From a virus: a stretch of DNA of 53,701 nucleotides. The notes under the pieces were generated by a model. It was not told the DNA's origin. It saw only the letters and a program-made list of their open reading frames with translations, and searched no databases. The DNA is taken from IMG/VR virus record IMGVR_UViG_3300025137_000054, positions 1-53,701 of that record; one strand, given 5' to 3'. Shown here one piece after another: positions 8,913-17,160 of the stretch (positions within the stretch are counted from its first letter, which is position 1; each line of letters starts with the position of its first letter). The translations under genes were made by a program, and so were the position numbers.

Positions 8913-9989
8913 TCACGCTATAAAATGTATAATATCTCTCTTACCCTTTAGTATAGCATTTGCTTCCTCAAGTAATATATCATGCTTAGTTTTCAAATCT
9001 ATGTTAGAACCTGTTTCTGCAATTAATATAGAATTATCATCATGTCTAATAATTTCTGCGGCAACTAATTTAGTAGTAGCGTCATGTACAGTAGCAGGAA
9101 CTCTTGATTCTCCACTAACATACGTTACTCTAATAGAATGTGAATGAAGATATGGGTAATTTTTAAGAAAGAAAATTTTTCCATCTTTATCTATTGTCCA
9201 ATAATCTCCCATTCTTCTTTGGTCTTGGTTGTCAGTAAATTGAGTAATAGTACCAACAGTAGAAGTAATACCACAAGCCGAACCGTCTTCACCTAATAAC
9301 AATGAAGAAATAATTACGGTGTCTCCTGCTTCACTATCAGTTGTTGCATAAAAGAAATCAGAAATATTTATTGCATTATTTCCTTGTGCTGTTACAGATT
9401 TAGCAGTAGTTTCTCCCGTAAACTTAGCAGTTTTATGTGGAAACACTTCATTGATTGCATCTGCCAATTGGCTAGCAGTAGTTTTTGGTCCGAAGTTATC
9501 GAAAAAATCTATCCCTTTATCGATATTAAATGTGTATGTTCCAACGGTTAATGCTATTACCCATGAACCACTTTGAGGTGAAGCGGGCATTTTAATTTTA
9601 GCAGTAGCAGATGCTAAGTCAACATATTCAGTACCTTGCCACGCTTCTAATCTAACTATTTTTTGTATATTGTTTTTGTCTAATTGTACAAACCCTACAT
9701 AGTCTTTGAATCTTTGAACAGGATATGCCCCCATATGGAATGCTTCAAATCCATGAAATTCATTATGATAAATTATTGGTCTAAAAGAATGTCCTACAAT
9801 ATCGTCTACTCTTTCTTCTGCTCGCTTAATGAGAGTACCGACCTCAGGTATAGAAGGAGTTGTTCCTGAACTAAAGGGAGCGATTTGTAGTAGTTTAGAA
9901 ACATCCGTGTGTGTAGTGTAATAACCATTACCAATATTATAGTTCACGTTAATATTTGTAAAGTCACTTGGGGATGATAGTTTTGGCAT
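8913..9989 (-). CDS. Head-tail connector / adaptor protein
   Basis: 358 residues. The N-terminal region (EVGTLIKRAEERVDDIVGHS) and the C-terminal region (HDATTKLVAAEIIRHDDNSI, then a helix with LLEEANAILKGKRD) match the two helical parts of the HK97 gp6-like adaptor family, which form the ring below the portal. About 150 residues of beta-rich sequence are inserted between them, starting near WQGTEYVDLA and ending near RMGDYWTIDKDGKIFF. The family is normally 100-200 residues, so the insertion may make a decoration or collar. Synteny, upstream of tail terminator and tube, supports the call. Confidence 0.68.
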   Translation of the reverse strand: MPKLSSPSDFTNINVNYNIGNGYYTTHTDVSKLLQIAPFSSGTTPSIPEVGTLIKRAEERVDDIVGHSFRPIIYHNEFHGFEAFHMGAYPVQRFKDYVGFVQLDKNNIQKIVRLEAWQGTEYVDLASATAKIKMPASPQSGSWVIALTVGTYTFNIDKGIDFFDNFGPKTTASQLADAINEVFPHKTAKFTGETTAKSVTAQGNNAINISDFFYATTDSEAGDTVIISSLLLGEDGSACGITSTVGTITQFTDNQDQRRMGDYWTIDKDGKIFFLKNYPYLHSHSIRVTYVSGESRVPATVHDATTKLVAAEIIRHDDNSILIAETGSNIDLKTKHDILLEEANAILKGKRDIIHFIA

Positions 9990-9993
9990 TTAT

Positions 9994-11382
9994 TCAACTC
10001 CTAAATTTGCGGGTTTTATTTACAAAGGTTTTAACTCCCTTGATTACTTCATTTATACTTTTCATACTACCTGCATCAGTAGATAAGAAAGCACCTGCTT
10101 CCGCTAATCGTAGTTCACCTTTTTTGTCTATTTTAATAAATATATCAACCATTGGTATTGGGTCTTGTCGGGTAGTTTTAAAATCCTGTGGAGTTACAGA
10201 TTCATTTTGTGATTTTTCATATACTTTGTCAATAAAAGTATCTAATTCTTTAGATAGTTTAACTTCAATAGTAACTACTCCTAATTCTAAATCTTTATAG
10301 TTGGTTACTAATTCAGTAACATTCGGTGGCTTACTTGCCTCTCTATTAGATTTCCCTCTATCTCTTATAGGCTTAGGAACCATAAAGTTAGATTCTTTTA
10401 ACACATATGTAGCGGCAATATCGCTGGCTTTTAGATAATCATCTAATTTAGACAATGCATACTTTTTTGTTTCTCTTAGTATATTCTTCCAACCTTTAAT
10501 TTCTCTTTTTGGAGAACCATTTTCATAAAAAGTAATTGCAGTAATAACATTCTCAGAATCTCTAGTAATATCTATTTCATAATCTAATCCAAATGTTTTT
10601 TTTGCTATTGCTTTATTCATAGGCTTATTAATTCCTTTTTCTTTTTTTGGAATTCTAACTAAATGTGCTTTAGTACTCGCTAATTCTAAAGGGTCTCCTT
10701 CACTAATACTGTATCCTGCATTTAGAAATTCTCTTGTTAAATATCTTTCACAGTCCCAAGTAATACTTACCCTTTCTAATGTAGAATCGTTATCTGTTGT
10801 TTCGTCAAATTTAATTTTATCTACATCAAATAAACTTTCATTTTTGTCTATCTTATCCATTATATTACGAGATTTTCCTTCTGTACCTTTTCGATTTGTA
10901 CCTTCGTATGTTTGACCTAAGTATACAGGCTTAGTTAAATCTGCAAATGTGGCTTTATTCTTATCAATTGCATCAAGAACACTATTTCCAGTTTTTGTTT
11001 TTTCACCAAAAATATTGACTATTGGGTTTGTACCCTTGAAATGTTGAGCCATATCTTTTTCGATAGTTGTTACAACGTTAGCATTGCTAGCCTTTCCAAC
11101 TAAAATTTTCATATATTCCATATAAGTTTTAAATTCTTCATCAGAAGAAAAATCATCTTCATCTAAATTAGTTAAAACACTAAATAATTTATTGACTTGT
11201 TTTATATCTAAATTACCAATTGGTTTAACTTTGTCAGTAGTAATAAACATTTTTAAAATTAAAATTTTATAAATAGTATTTGCATCAGTGTTATTAGTTT
11301 CAGCATTTGCAACTGAGTCATCATCTAGGTTAAATTTGCGTTTTAATCTAGAACTGTTTGATTGCCCAATAACTAAACTCAT
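9994..11382 (-). CDS. Unrecognised late protein in the neck region
   Basis: 462 residues starting MSLVIGQSNSSRLKRKFNLD. It is charged and helical for the first 150 residues, then mixed. The C-terminal 100 residues have alternating strands (LELGVVTIEVKLSKELDTFI, VDIFIKIDKKGELRLAEAGA) that could be a small adaptor-like domain. There is no cysteine pattern and no membrane segment. It is placed between the connector gene and the Gln/Asn-rich protein, so it is probably a virion or assembly protein. No family is recognised. Confidence 0.6.
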   Translation of the reverse strand: MSLVIGQSNSSRLKRKFNLDDDSVANAETNNTDANTIYKILILKMFITTDKVKPIGNLDIKQVNKLFSVLTNLDEDDFSSDEEFKTYMEYMKILVGKASNANVVTTIEKDMAQHFKGTNPIVNIFGEKTKTGNSVLDAIDKNKATFADLTKPVYLGQTYEGTNRKGTEGKSRNIMDKIDKNESLFDVDKIKFDETTDNDSTLERVSITWDCERYLTREFLNAGYSISEGDPLELASTKAHLVRIPKKEKGINKPMNKAIAKKTFGLDYEIDITRDSENVITAITFYENGSPKREIKGWKNILRETKKYALSKLDDYLKASDIAATYVLKESNFMVPKPIRDRGKSNREASKPPNVTELVTNYKDLELGVVTIEVKLSKELDTFIDKVYEKSQNESVTPQDFKTTRQDPIPMVDIFIKIDKKGELRLAEAGAFLSTDAGSMKSINEVIKGVKTFVNKTRKFRS

Positions 11383-11396
11383 GCATTAACCCTCAC

Positions 11397-12107
11397 CTAT
11401 GCCAACCACTTTGCCCAAGCAACACCCTTTGTTATGGCCGCACCTAAACCTAATCCACTTTGAGGTGGTGTATAGGAGGGTTGTCCAGTAGCAGGGTCAA
11501 TCCAATATGGATTATTATTCATATCATATCCTTGAGGAGGTACAGGATATCCAGTACCGTTATTCATAGCCATTTGTTGTTGCATCATAGCATTGTTCAT
11601 GTTTACTCCCATACCTCCACCTTGAATCTGATTTGGATTCAAACCTTGAGGATTTTGCATTCCCATTTGTGGTTGCATACTTGCTTGTTGTTGTGGAGCA
11701 GATGGCGTAGCAAAACCTTGTGACTCTAAATATTGTTGTTTAGCCATTCTGCGTTGCATAATAACTTCTGAGTTAACAGCAGTTGCTAATAGATTAACAA
11801 TGTCAAGGTCAATATTCTCTTGAGTAATACTAGTAAACTCAGTTAATGAATCAGGGTGTACTTCTAAATCACCATTAGTATTAGAAACGAATTTTTGTTT
11901 AACTAACATTTGGCTGACTACTCTAGCAACTACATCTTCCATCATTTTTTCTAATGCATTTAGAAATGGTTCTCCATGATACTGGAAAAACTCTTCAACA
12001 TGGTTTTCTTGTAGAGTTAAAAGATTGTTAACAGACTTAAATTGAGCCTGACCCATTGTATTCATTTGCGTAGCCAAAGCCGAGTTGCTTGTACCGAAGA
12101 CACCCAT
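11397..12107 (-). CDS. Gln/Met/Asn-rich late protein of unknown function
   Basis: 236 residues using the ATG at 12107, which overlaps the stop of the upstream gene (TGATG). The N-terminal 120 residues are helical (LEKMMEDVVARVVSQMLVKQ). Residues about 125-215 are low complexity, rich in Gln, Met, Asn, Pro and Gly, with repeats like QQQMAMNNGTGYPVPPQGYD. The last 15 residues (ITKGVAWAKWLA) could form an amphipathic helix. Such flexible linkers occur in virion-internal or neck proteins. Function unknown. Confidence 0.6.
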   Translation of the reverse strand: MGVFGTSNSALATQMNTMGQAQFKSVNNLLTLQENHVEEFFQYHGEPFLNALEKMMEDVVARVVSQMLVKQKFVSNTNGDLEVHPDSLTEFTSITQENIDLDIVNLLATAVNSEVIMQRRMAKQQYLESQGFATPSAPQQQASMQPQMGMQNPQGLNPNQIQGGGMGVNMNNAMMQQQMAMNNGTGYPVPPQGYDMNNNPYWIDPATGQPSYTPPQSGLGLGAAITKGVAWAKWLA

Positions 12108-12790
12108 CACTTAACACCTTCCTGTGTGTTCACCTTAACGCCTTCGGTCAATAAAGATTTTATTCTTTCAGACATAGCCGCATTCTCTATCATCATAGCG
12201 TATAACTTTTCTTCGGGTGAAGCGTTGTCATTAGTAGGTGGAATTATTTTCCAACCTAATGAAGTTAGAGCGTTAATATCTTCTTGTTTTAGTTGAGTTA
12301 CTGGTCCTGCTTTAACTAAATTAACAGGATTTAAACTTCTAGCAGATGGAATATATGCACTAAAAGATAAACCATGTTCTTCTGCAAGTATTTGTTGTTC
12401 TAACATTTCATACTGCATGTGAATAGCCGCATGTTTATCACAATATGTTCCTCGCATTGGATATCCTCTGCGAACCTTATGTAGTGGTAGTGGTGGTCTT
12501 CTAGCATCATCTGCTGTCCAAACCTTTTGCGTACCACATATAACACATCTATCATTTAGATTATACTTAAATTTGTAAGGCATTTTTAGAAAGGTTTTTC
12601 TTTCAGGTTTTAACACTTTTACTATTTCTTTCATTTGTTTTTTTGGCTTCATTGATTTATACTCGTATGGCATTATCGGTCCGGCGGCCCTAGCGGCTGT
12701 GTGTCTATCCATAAACGGATTTCCACTAGTATTCACAGTAGCATTACTAGCACCAATTAGACTTGGTGGATTAAATCGTTGCATTGTCAT
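12107..12790 (-). CDS. Zinc-finger late protein of unknown function
   Basis: 227 residues with a strong GAGGAGG ribosome site. A central CVICG (near residue 83) and YCDKHAAIH (near 117) give a C-x2-C ... C-x2-H cluster that should bind one zinc. The region before it is very basic (MKPKKQMKEIVKVLKPERKT), compatible with nucleic-acid binding. It is preceded by the GTPase gene and followed, with a TGATG overlap, by the Gln-rich protein. I do not recognise the family. It could be a head-completion or DNA-binding virion component. Confidence 0.6.
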   Translation of the reverse strand: MTMQRFNPPSLIGASNATVNTSGNPFMDRHTAARAAGPIMPYEYKSMKPKKQMKEIVKVLKPERKTFLKMPYKFKYNLNDRCVICGTQKVWTADDARRPPLPLHKVRRGYPMRGTYCDKHAAIHMQYEMLEQQILAEEHGLSFSAYIPSARSLNPVNLVKAGPVTQLKQEDINALTSLGWKIIPPTNDNASPEEKLYAMMIENAAMSERIKSLLTEGVKVNTQEGVK

Positions 12791-12811
12791 TTTTGTTCCT
12801 CCTCACTCGTA

Positions 12812-12827
12812 ATCGGCTAGTGCCGAT
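12812..12827 (-). other. Perfect 6-bp hairpin between GTPase and zinc-finger genes
   Basis: ATCGGC and GCCGAT flank the 4-base loop (ACTA on the minus strand). It lies 21 bases upstream of the next start codon, in the only gap of this stretch, and could be an mRNA processing or attenuation site. There is no T-run directly after it. Confidence 0.4.
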
Positions 12828-12852
12828 AGTCAAGTCTGTCCTATGACACGTA

Positions 12853-13524
12853 CTAATAGTCTTTTATCATTGTTAATATTCCACGATAAACCATTTCAGA
12901 ATCAGACTTGGCACTTACGATATATTTATGACAGGGAATTCCTGTATCATTTAACTTTTGAAGACCCGGCTTAAACGACTCAAATATTGGATGGTCTTCT
13001 ATCTTTCCATTATGATTATACTTATCTTTCCATAAATCATATTTGTTAGCCCAAAGCCCAACCGCCATAGGATAATCTTCATCTTTCTTTTTCTTTTTCC
13101 TTCCACCAACTTGCCATACTGGGTCACAAAGAGTATCAACTAAAAATGTCCAAGACAACTGTTGTTCAATATCGTAATGTTTGTCTAAGTGCCTATCATC
13201 AAATAAAAATATAACATACTTAACATTCCTACTTCGTAAATCCTTAACCCATTCTTCCCAGTATACTGTCTGACCTCCAATATCAGAAGTTTTAATTGTG
13301 TGTGCATCTCCATCTAATTTAACGAATTTTCTAGTTGGTCTATGCCTTCCAACAGTTCTTTTTTTTATTTCGGGAACTTCTCCTCTAGTCATTAGTTGTT
13401 TGTGTAGTGTAGTTTTACCTGCTTGACTAGCACCATAAACTCCGAAATTAATAGCGTGAAGTCGGTTATACAGTTTATTCATGGCTTCAACCATTAGTAT
13501 TGCAAACCCTGCCATTACCGACAT
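12853..13524 (-). CDS. Arf/Ras-type small GTPase
   Basis: 223 residues with a clear ribosome site (TAGGAGGG). All diagnostic G motifs are present: G1 as GVYGASQAGKTT (residues 28-39, lysine 37), G3 as DIGGQ (81-85), G4 as NKYD (160-163), and G5 as SAK (204-206). DxGGQ rather than DTAGQ points to the Arf/Sar/G-alpha side of the superfamily. The N-terminus starts with a hydrophobic stretch (MSVMAGFAILMVEAMN) that could insert in a membrane. There is a Lys-rich insert (GRKKKKKDED) near residue 145. It sits between the decoration and membrane-protein genes and the neck genes, so it is expressed late with the virion proteins. GTP binding is well supported. What it does in a virus is unknown: vesicle or membrane remodelling during assembly or exit, or a virion component, are guesses. 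Confidence 0.85.
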   Translation of the reverse strand: MSVMAGFAILMVEAMNKLYNRLHAINFGVYGASQAGKTTLHKQLMTRGEVPEIKKRTVGRHRPTRKFVKLDGDAHTIKTSDIGGQTVYWEEWVKDLRSRNVKYVIFLFDDRHLDKHYDIEQQLSWTFLVDTLCDPVWQVGGRKKKKKDEDYPMAVGLWANKYDLWKDKYNHNGKIEDHPIFESFKPGLQKLNDTGIPCHKYIVSAKSDSEMVYRGILTMIKDY

Positions 13525-13570
13525 GTGACGTTCCCTCCTATGAAGGCCAGTCTAAGACACACTAAAATGA

Positions 13571-13792
13571 TTAGTGGCCGCCCCATAAGGAAGTCAAAAA
13601 ATGCCAAGCACCGCTATACAAATTTATTCCCCATAAAGAAATAGCATGACCAATAAAAAAACTAGTTACCGTAGAAGCCATTCCCCAAAACCAAAACCTT
13701 GCTCTAAGAAACCAAACATCTGCGGAATGCGCTCTTTGTAAATCATAGGCAAGAGTAGTCTCATCCATTCCGAATAAGATTTCACTTACCAT
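13571..13792 (-). CDS. Small membrane protein next to GTPase
   Basis: 73 residues. After a soluble N-terminus (MVSEILFGMDETTLAYDLQR) there are one or two membrane-spanning segments, from about residue 28 to the end (WFWGMASTVTSFFIGHAISL and WHFLTSLWG). Very rich in Trp and Phe. It lies between another membrane protein and the GTPase gene, in the same operon. It may be a membrane partner of the GTPase or a holin-like exit protein; neither is shown. Confidence 0.65.
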   Translation of the reverse strand: MVSEILFGMDETTLAYDLQRAHSADVWFLRARFWFWGMASTVTSFFIGHAISLWGINLYSGAWHFLTSLWGGH

Positions 13793-13797
13793 TCATA

Positions 13798-14223
13798 TCA
13801 CTCTTGAAACCCAGTTAAGAAAGTTGGGCTAACTGTGGTTTCCTGCTTAGGCATCATAGGCATTTGTGGGAGTACATTATCTCCGTATATATTTTGCCCA
13901 ATACCAAATTGCTGTTGGAATCCTCTAAATGATTCTCTAACTCTTTTTCTATTTTCTTCGTCTTTTGCTTTTCTATTCCAATATGAATTAATTTGTCTTT
14001 GTAATAAAAAATCTTCAATATAGTCATTCAAAACTAAATCAAAGAATGCCTTTAACATCATTATTCCGCCGACGGTTAATATACCGAATAATACAGCGTG
14101 AATATATTCTCCAAACAATAGTAAATCTCCGACAGTAGAATAAAAATAAACATTTACTCCACTGACTGCTCCAACGAATAATATTGTCATTATTAGTTTT
14201 GTATCTGTGTCTATACTTGGCAT
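13798..14223 (-). CDS. Two-span membrane protein
   Basis: 141 residues from the ATG at 14223, preceded by GAGGTG at good spacing; an upstream GTG is less likely. Two hydrophobic segments (LIMTILFVGAVSGVNVYFYS and YIHAVLFGILTVGGIMMLKA) are followed by a charged cytoplasmic-type tail of about 80 residues ending in a Met/Pro/Gln-rich part. With the adjacent 73-residue membrane protein and the GTPase it forms a three-gene cassette embedded in the capsid region. The family is not recognised. Confidence 0.68.
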   Translation of the reverse strand: MPSIDTDTKLIMTILFVGAVSGVNVYFYSTVGDLLLFGEYIHAVLFGILTVGGIMMLKAFFDLVLNDYIEDFLLQRQINSYWNRKAKDEENRKRVRESFRGFQQQFGIGQNIYGDNVLPQMPMMPKQETTVSPTFLTGFQE

Positions 14224-14233
14224 ACTTAACACC

Positions 14234-14527
14234 TCAAGCGTAATTCACCGAAACTGTACCTGTACCTGTTGAGATTTGAACAAATATTCCATTTGCTACT
14301 AGTACGCCATGTAAGTCTTGTTCTATTGTTTGCGCTGTGTTACCTGCATGTAATTGTAGTCGCACAACTTCTTTTTTACCCGATGTAGTTGAATTGTCAC
14401 TGTCCCATATTTTGACAGTCATTAATGCGTTTGCAGTTGATGTTGCATGTACGCTCATTATTTTACAATGATGTTGTACTGCAACGGTGGATGAAGAAAG
14501 CACTCCTGTTGTATTACAGGTTGACAT
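14234..14527 (-). CDS. Putative capsid decoration / head fibre protein
   Basis: 97 residues, almost wholly beta in pattern (ALMTVKIWDSDNSTTSGKKE, VVRLQLHAGNTAQTIEQDLH, ANGIFVQISTGTGTVSVNYA). This alternation of strands with Thr/Ser/Gly turns is what small phage head-decoration or jelly-roll proteins look like. Its gene is two after the major capsid protein, and its start overlaps the stop of the SAP-domain gene. The call rests on size, fold pattern and position. Confidence 0.55.
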   Translation of the reverse strand: MSTCNTTGVLSSSTVAVQHHCKIMSVHATSTANALMTVKIWDSDNSTTSGKKEVVRLQLHAGNTAQTIEQDLHGVLVANGIFVQISTGTGTVSVNYA

Positions 14528-15033
14528 TATTTAGCCTCCGTTAATCTCGCTACCAAATCTGCTTTACGGCCTTCGGTTGAAAGACCTTTTTCTTCTAGTG
14601 TATTCTTTAGTTCTTTGACTGTTAGTTCTCCCCACTCTATATCTAGTGGTGCATCACCGTCGTCTGTTAGTTCTTCTACTGGTTCTTCTACTACTGGTTC
14701 TTCTACCACTAGTACTTCTTCTACGTCCTTAATTAATTTAGGAATAAAAGATTTCTTTTTTGATGGATACATGGTATCTCTAATTTTCTTTGCATCTCCT
14801 TCGATGCTGAATTCTTCTCGTAAGACATCTAAAGCAAATTCAGGCAGTTTAACTATTTCGGGCTTATCTTCCGAATCAAATTTAACTATGATTCCTGAGT
14901 CTCCAAGAAATCCTAATGCTATTCCTAATGGAACATATGTTTCTTCTACTGCTGTTAATGCGTATGTTTCTCCGCCTCTTCTGAGTAGAAGTGGCCCTGT
15001 ATTTTTGTGTACTGCTAATTTTACTTTTGCCAT
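14527..15033 (-). CDS. SAP-domain protein directly after major capsid gene
   Basis: 168 residues. The N-terminal 90 residues are beta-rich (MAKVKLAVHKNTGPLLLRRG...). An acidic Val/Glu/Pro linker follows (VVEEPVVEEPVEELTDDGD). The C-terminal 35 residues form a SAP helix-extension-helix domain (ELTVKELKNTLEEKGLSTEG then RKADLVARLTEAK), a DNA-binding motif also seen in phage head genes. It may be a head or neck protein contacting packaged DNA. Preceded by AAAGGTGATATT as ribosome site. Confidence 0.7.
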   Translation of the reverse strand: MAKVKLAVHKNTGPLLLRRGGETYALTAVEETYVPLGIALGFLGDSGIIVKFDSEDKPEIVKLPEFALDVLREEFSIEGDAKKIRDTMYPSKKKSFIPKLIKDVEEVLVVEEPVVEEPVEELTDDGDAPLDIEWGELTVKELKNTLEEKGLSTEGRKADLVARLTEAK

Positions 15034-15056
15034 AATATCACCTTTTTTTAAAGTTG

Positions 15057-15094
15057 GTAGTAATCCCTGCCCCGTTAAGGACAGAGACTACTAC
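15057..15094 (-). terminator. 16-bp RNA hairpin after the capsid gene
   Basis: Minus-strand arms at 15094-15079 and 15072-15057 pair over 16 consecutive positions around a 6-base loop. Three of the pairs are G-U wobbles that work only in RNA made from the minus strand; on the plus strand they would be A-C mismatches. It lies in the 92-base gap between the major capsid stop and the next gene. It is not followed by a T-run, so it may protect the 3' end of the capsid mRNA or act as a processing site rather than as a simple terminator. Confidence 0.65.
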
Positions 15095-15125
15095 TTTACG
15101 TCATCACTTAATTGTTGTGTTTTAC

Positions 15126-16484
15126 TTAAACACTCTTAATGTTGGTAATCTTACCTTGTCCCTTAAAGAAAGAACAACCAGTCTCTCCCATAGTGCGGTA
15201 CATACCTTGATTTCCAAGTTTGCCTACACCGAATGGGTTTCCACTAGTAATACCATCTTCGAAGTATTGGGTTGGTTTCATTACAGATAACCACAAGTGG
15301 TCTGTATCTAAGATTAACAAGTCACTAAGTTCGTTTGTTGAGTTAGCCCCAGTTGAAGGCATGTCTTTACAAGGAATCAATGGGATGTCATAGTATGTTG
15401 CTACTCTGAATCCTGCTTCTTGTCCTTTTACTCCACGAACTCCGTTATGGGAAGGAACAATCTCTTTCCTATCCATAAATCTCTCTTGGCTTTGTAGTAA
15501 GTCAGCGATGTGCTGAATTGTGTCATAGCCAGTTAAGATAACTTTGGGGTTTCCACCATTTTGACGGATTCTACGAATCATGTCATTTAGCATAGTTAGT
15601 GTCAATACTCTAGAAGTACCTGCTGAGTTATATGAAGCACCGAAGTCTACCTCTGCATCTAAGAAAGAAGCAGTACCAGTAGCAACGTTACTTGATATAG
15701 AAACAGTTCTTTGTGTTCCAAATATCTTTACTACATCACCAACAACTGCGGAGTTGTTTGCGTTGTTTGCACCAGTTACTAACAAGTTACCATTGTACAT
15801 TGCCGCTATCTCTGCCGCAGATGTAACTATCTTCATTAGAGAAGTGTAGTTTCTTTCAATGTTTGCGGCGTTACCGTCATCATATCTCTCAAGAGGCATG
15901 ACTAACATTTTGCTTTGAACTTCAGCATGATGCTTACCCATGTCTTCTCTAACGATAGCACGAATATCTCCAACACCGTCATCTATTCCTGCAAGTTCCA
16001 TTCCAAGTTCTGAGAACTCGAATAGATGTGCAACAGTCTTAGGACTGACATATAGTTTAGTATATTCAGGAGCGATTGCTGGAATATCTGTTCCAAGTGT
16101 CGCGTTTTCACCGACACCACCAATCTTATCTGCGCTAACTGCGGCTGAACCGTTTGCACCAGTACCAATACCGAATGCAGACGCTGAACCACCTTCTGCT
16201 CTGCTCTTTAGAACTCTCCATCCACTGGATGTATAAGGTCTCTTAGCAAGCATAGCAAGAGGATTAACCTCTTGGTTTAGCATTGACCATACTTTTTGTC
16301 CATAAAGAACGTTGTATAGGTCTCCTAATCCACTTGCGGCACTAAACGGGTTAGATGCGGCATCATGGGGCGTTCCGAAACCGCCTACAACACCTGCCGC
16401 TTTCAACAGGGCGTTACCTGATGAACCTGCATAGCCGTATGTAGCCGCTTCTAAGTCTTTTACTGTGTTAATATATCCACTCAT
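15126..16484 (-). CDS. Major capsid protein, HK97 fold
   Basis: 452 residues, ATG with AAGGAGAG upstream. It follows the protease/scaffold gene directly (one base between) and precedes a strong hairpin, the classic capsid-gene arrangement. The sequence has the expected helix-strand layout: an N-terminal extension rich in Ala/Gly, a spine-helix region with IVREDMGKHHAEVQSKMLV, and P- and A-domain segments such as TLTMLNDMIRRIRQNGGNPK followed by VILTGYD. The late region DLLILDTDHLWLSVMKPTQY with IPCKDMPS resembles A-domain loops of several phage capsids. The N-terminal stretch SSGNALLKAAGVVGG resembles the end of the shared tag in two other late proteins and could be a protease-processed delta region; that last point is speculative. 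Confidence 0.87.
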   Translation of the reverse strand: MSGYINTVKDLEAATYGYAGSSGNALLKAAGVVGGFGTPHDAASNPFSAASGLGDLYNVLYGQKVWSMLNQEVNPLAMLAKRPYTSSGWRVLKSRAEGGSASAFGIGTGANGSAAVSADKIGGVGENATLGTDIPAIAPEYTKLYVSPKTVAHLFEFSELGMELAGIDDGVGDIRAIVREDMGKHHAEVQSKMLVMPLERYDDGNAANIERNYTSLMKIVTSAAEIAAMYNGNLLVTGANNANNSAVVGDVVKIFGTQRTVSISSNVATGTASFLDAEVDFGASYNSAGTSRVLTLTMLNDMIRRIRQNGGNPKVILTGYDTIQHIADLLQSQERFMDRKEIVPSHNGVRGVKGQEAGFRVATYYDIPLIPCKDMPSTGANSTNELSDLLILDTDHLWLSVMKPTQYFEDGITSGNPFGVGKLGNQGMYRTMGETGCSFFKGQGKITNIKSV

Positions 16485-16485
16485 T

Positions 16486-17160
16486 TTAATTCACTCTCCT
16501 TGCGAGGTTGTGTATGTCTCCCCATGACATCTCAGCCATTGCTTCCGCAGTGGTTGGGAATCCGTCAGGAAGTGACATTGCAACTTCCTGTGCTTTCATT
16601 ATCTCAGTGTCTTTCTCTGATAGAGATTTGCGTAGTGATGCAAATTCTTCTTTAAGAGCAACAACTTCTGCATGAGCATCGTATTCTGCTCTTTCAGCCG
16701 CCGCTTTCTTAACGTCGAGTTCCGAAGCAAATCTGCTAGCAAATTGCTTAGATAAATTATCATAAGCAAGTTTCTCTAACTGCTCTGCTTTGAAAGCCTC
16801 GTAAGCCTTCTCTACGTTTTCTGCACTGAGGTCTAATGTGCTGAAATCAGCAGACTCTAAACCTTTGCTTACAGGGCCAAGTTCTTTTGGTGCGGCAGTA
16901 GGTCTTCCATTAACCACCACTTCTGTTCCGGCCTCGTAGTCTCTAGTAGAGTCTTCGTCAAGAGCCTTGTCCATATCGTCCATGCTCTCCACTTCTTCTT
17001 CCATCATTTCGACTTCTTCTTCTTTCATCGTTTCTTCTTCTTTCATTTCCATTGTCTCCAATTCTTCGTTTTCTTTTGTTATTGAGTCACCAGTAACTTC
17101 TCTAACTTGTGTTAACAAGCCATTGAGTTCTGCCAGTGCTTTCTCCAATTTTTCCGTCAT
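16486..17160 (-). CDS. Nested scaffold protein from internal start
   Basis: Inside the protease frame an ATG at 17160 (MTEKLEKALAELNGLLTQVR) is preceded six bases upstream by a near-perfect ribosome site, AAAGGAGGT. This would give a separate 224-residue scaffold made of coiled coil and ending in the tag MSWGDIHNLARRVN. The arrangement is that of lambda C/Nu3 and similar in-frame nested scaffolds. A strong ribosome site in the middle of a coding frame is hard to explain otherwise. Free scaffold would be needed in much larger amounts than protease. Confidence 0.8.
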   Translation of the reverse strand: MTEKLEKALAELNGLLTQVREVTGDSITKENEELETMEMKEEETMKEEEVEMMEEEVESMDDMDKALDEDSTRDYEAGTEVVVNGRPTAAPKELGPVSKGLESADFSTLDLSAENVEKAYEAFKAEQLEKLAYDNLSKQFASRFASELDVKKAAAERAEYDAHAEVVALKEEFASLRKSLSEKDTEIMKAQEVAMSLPDGFPTTAEAMAEMSWGDIHNLARRVN

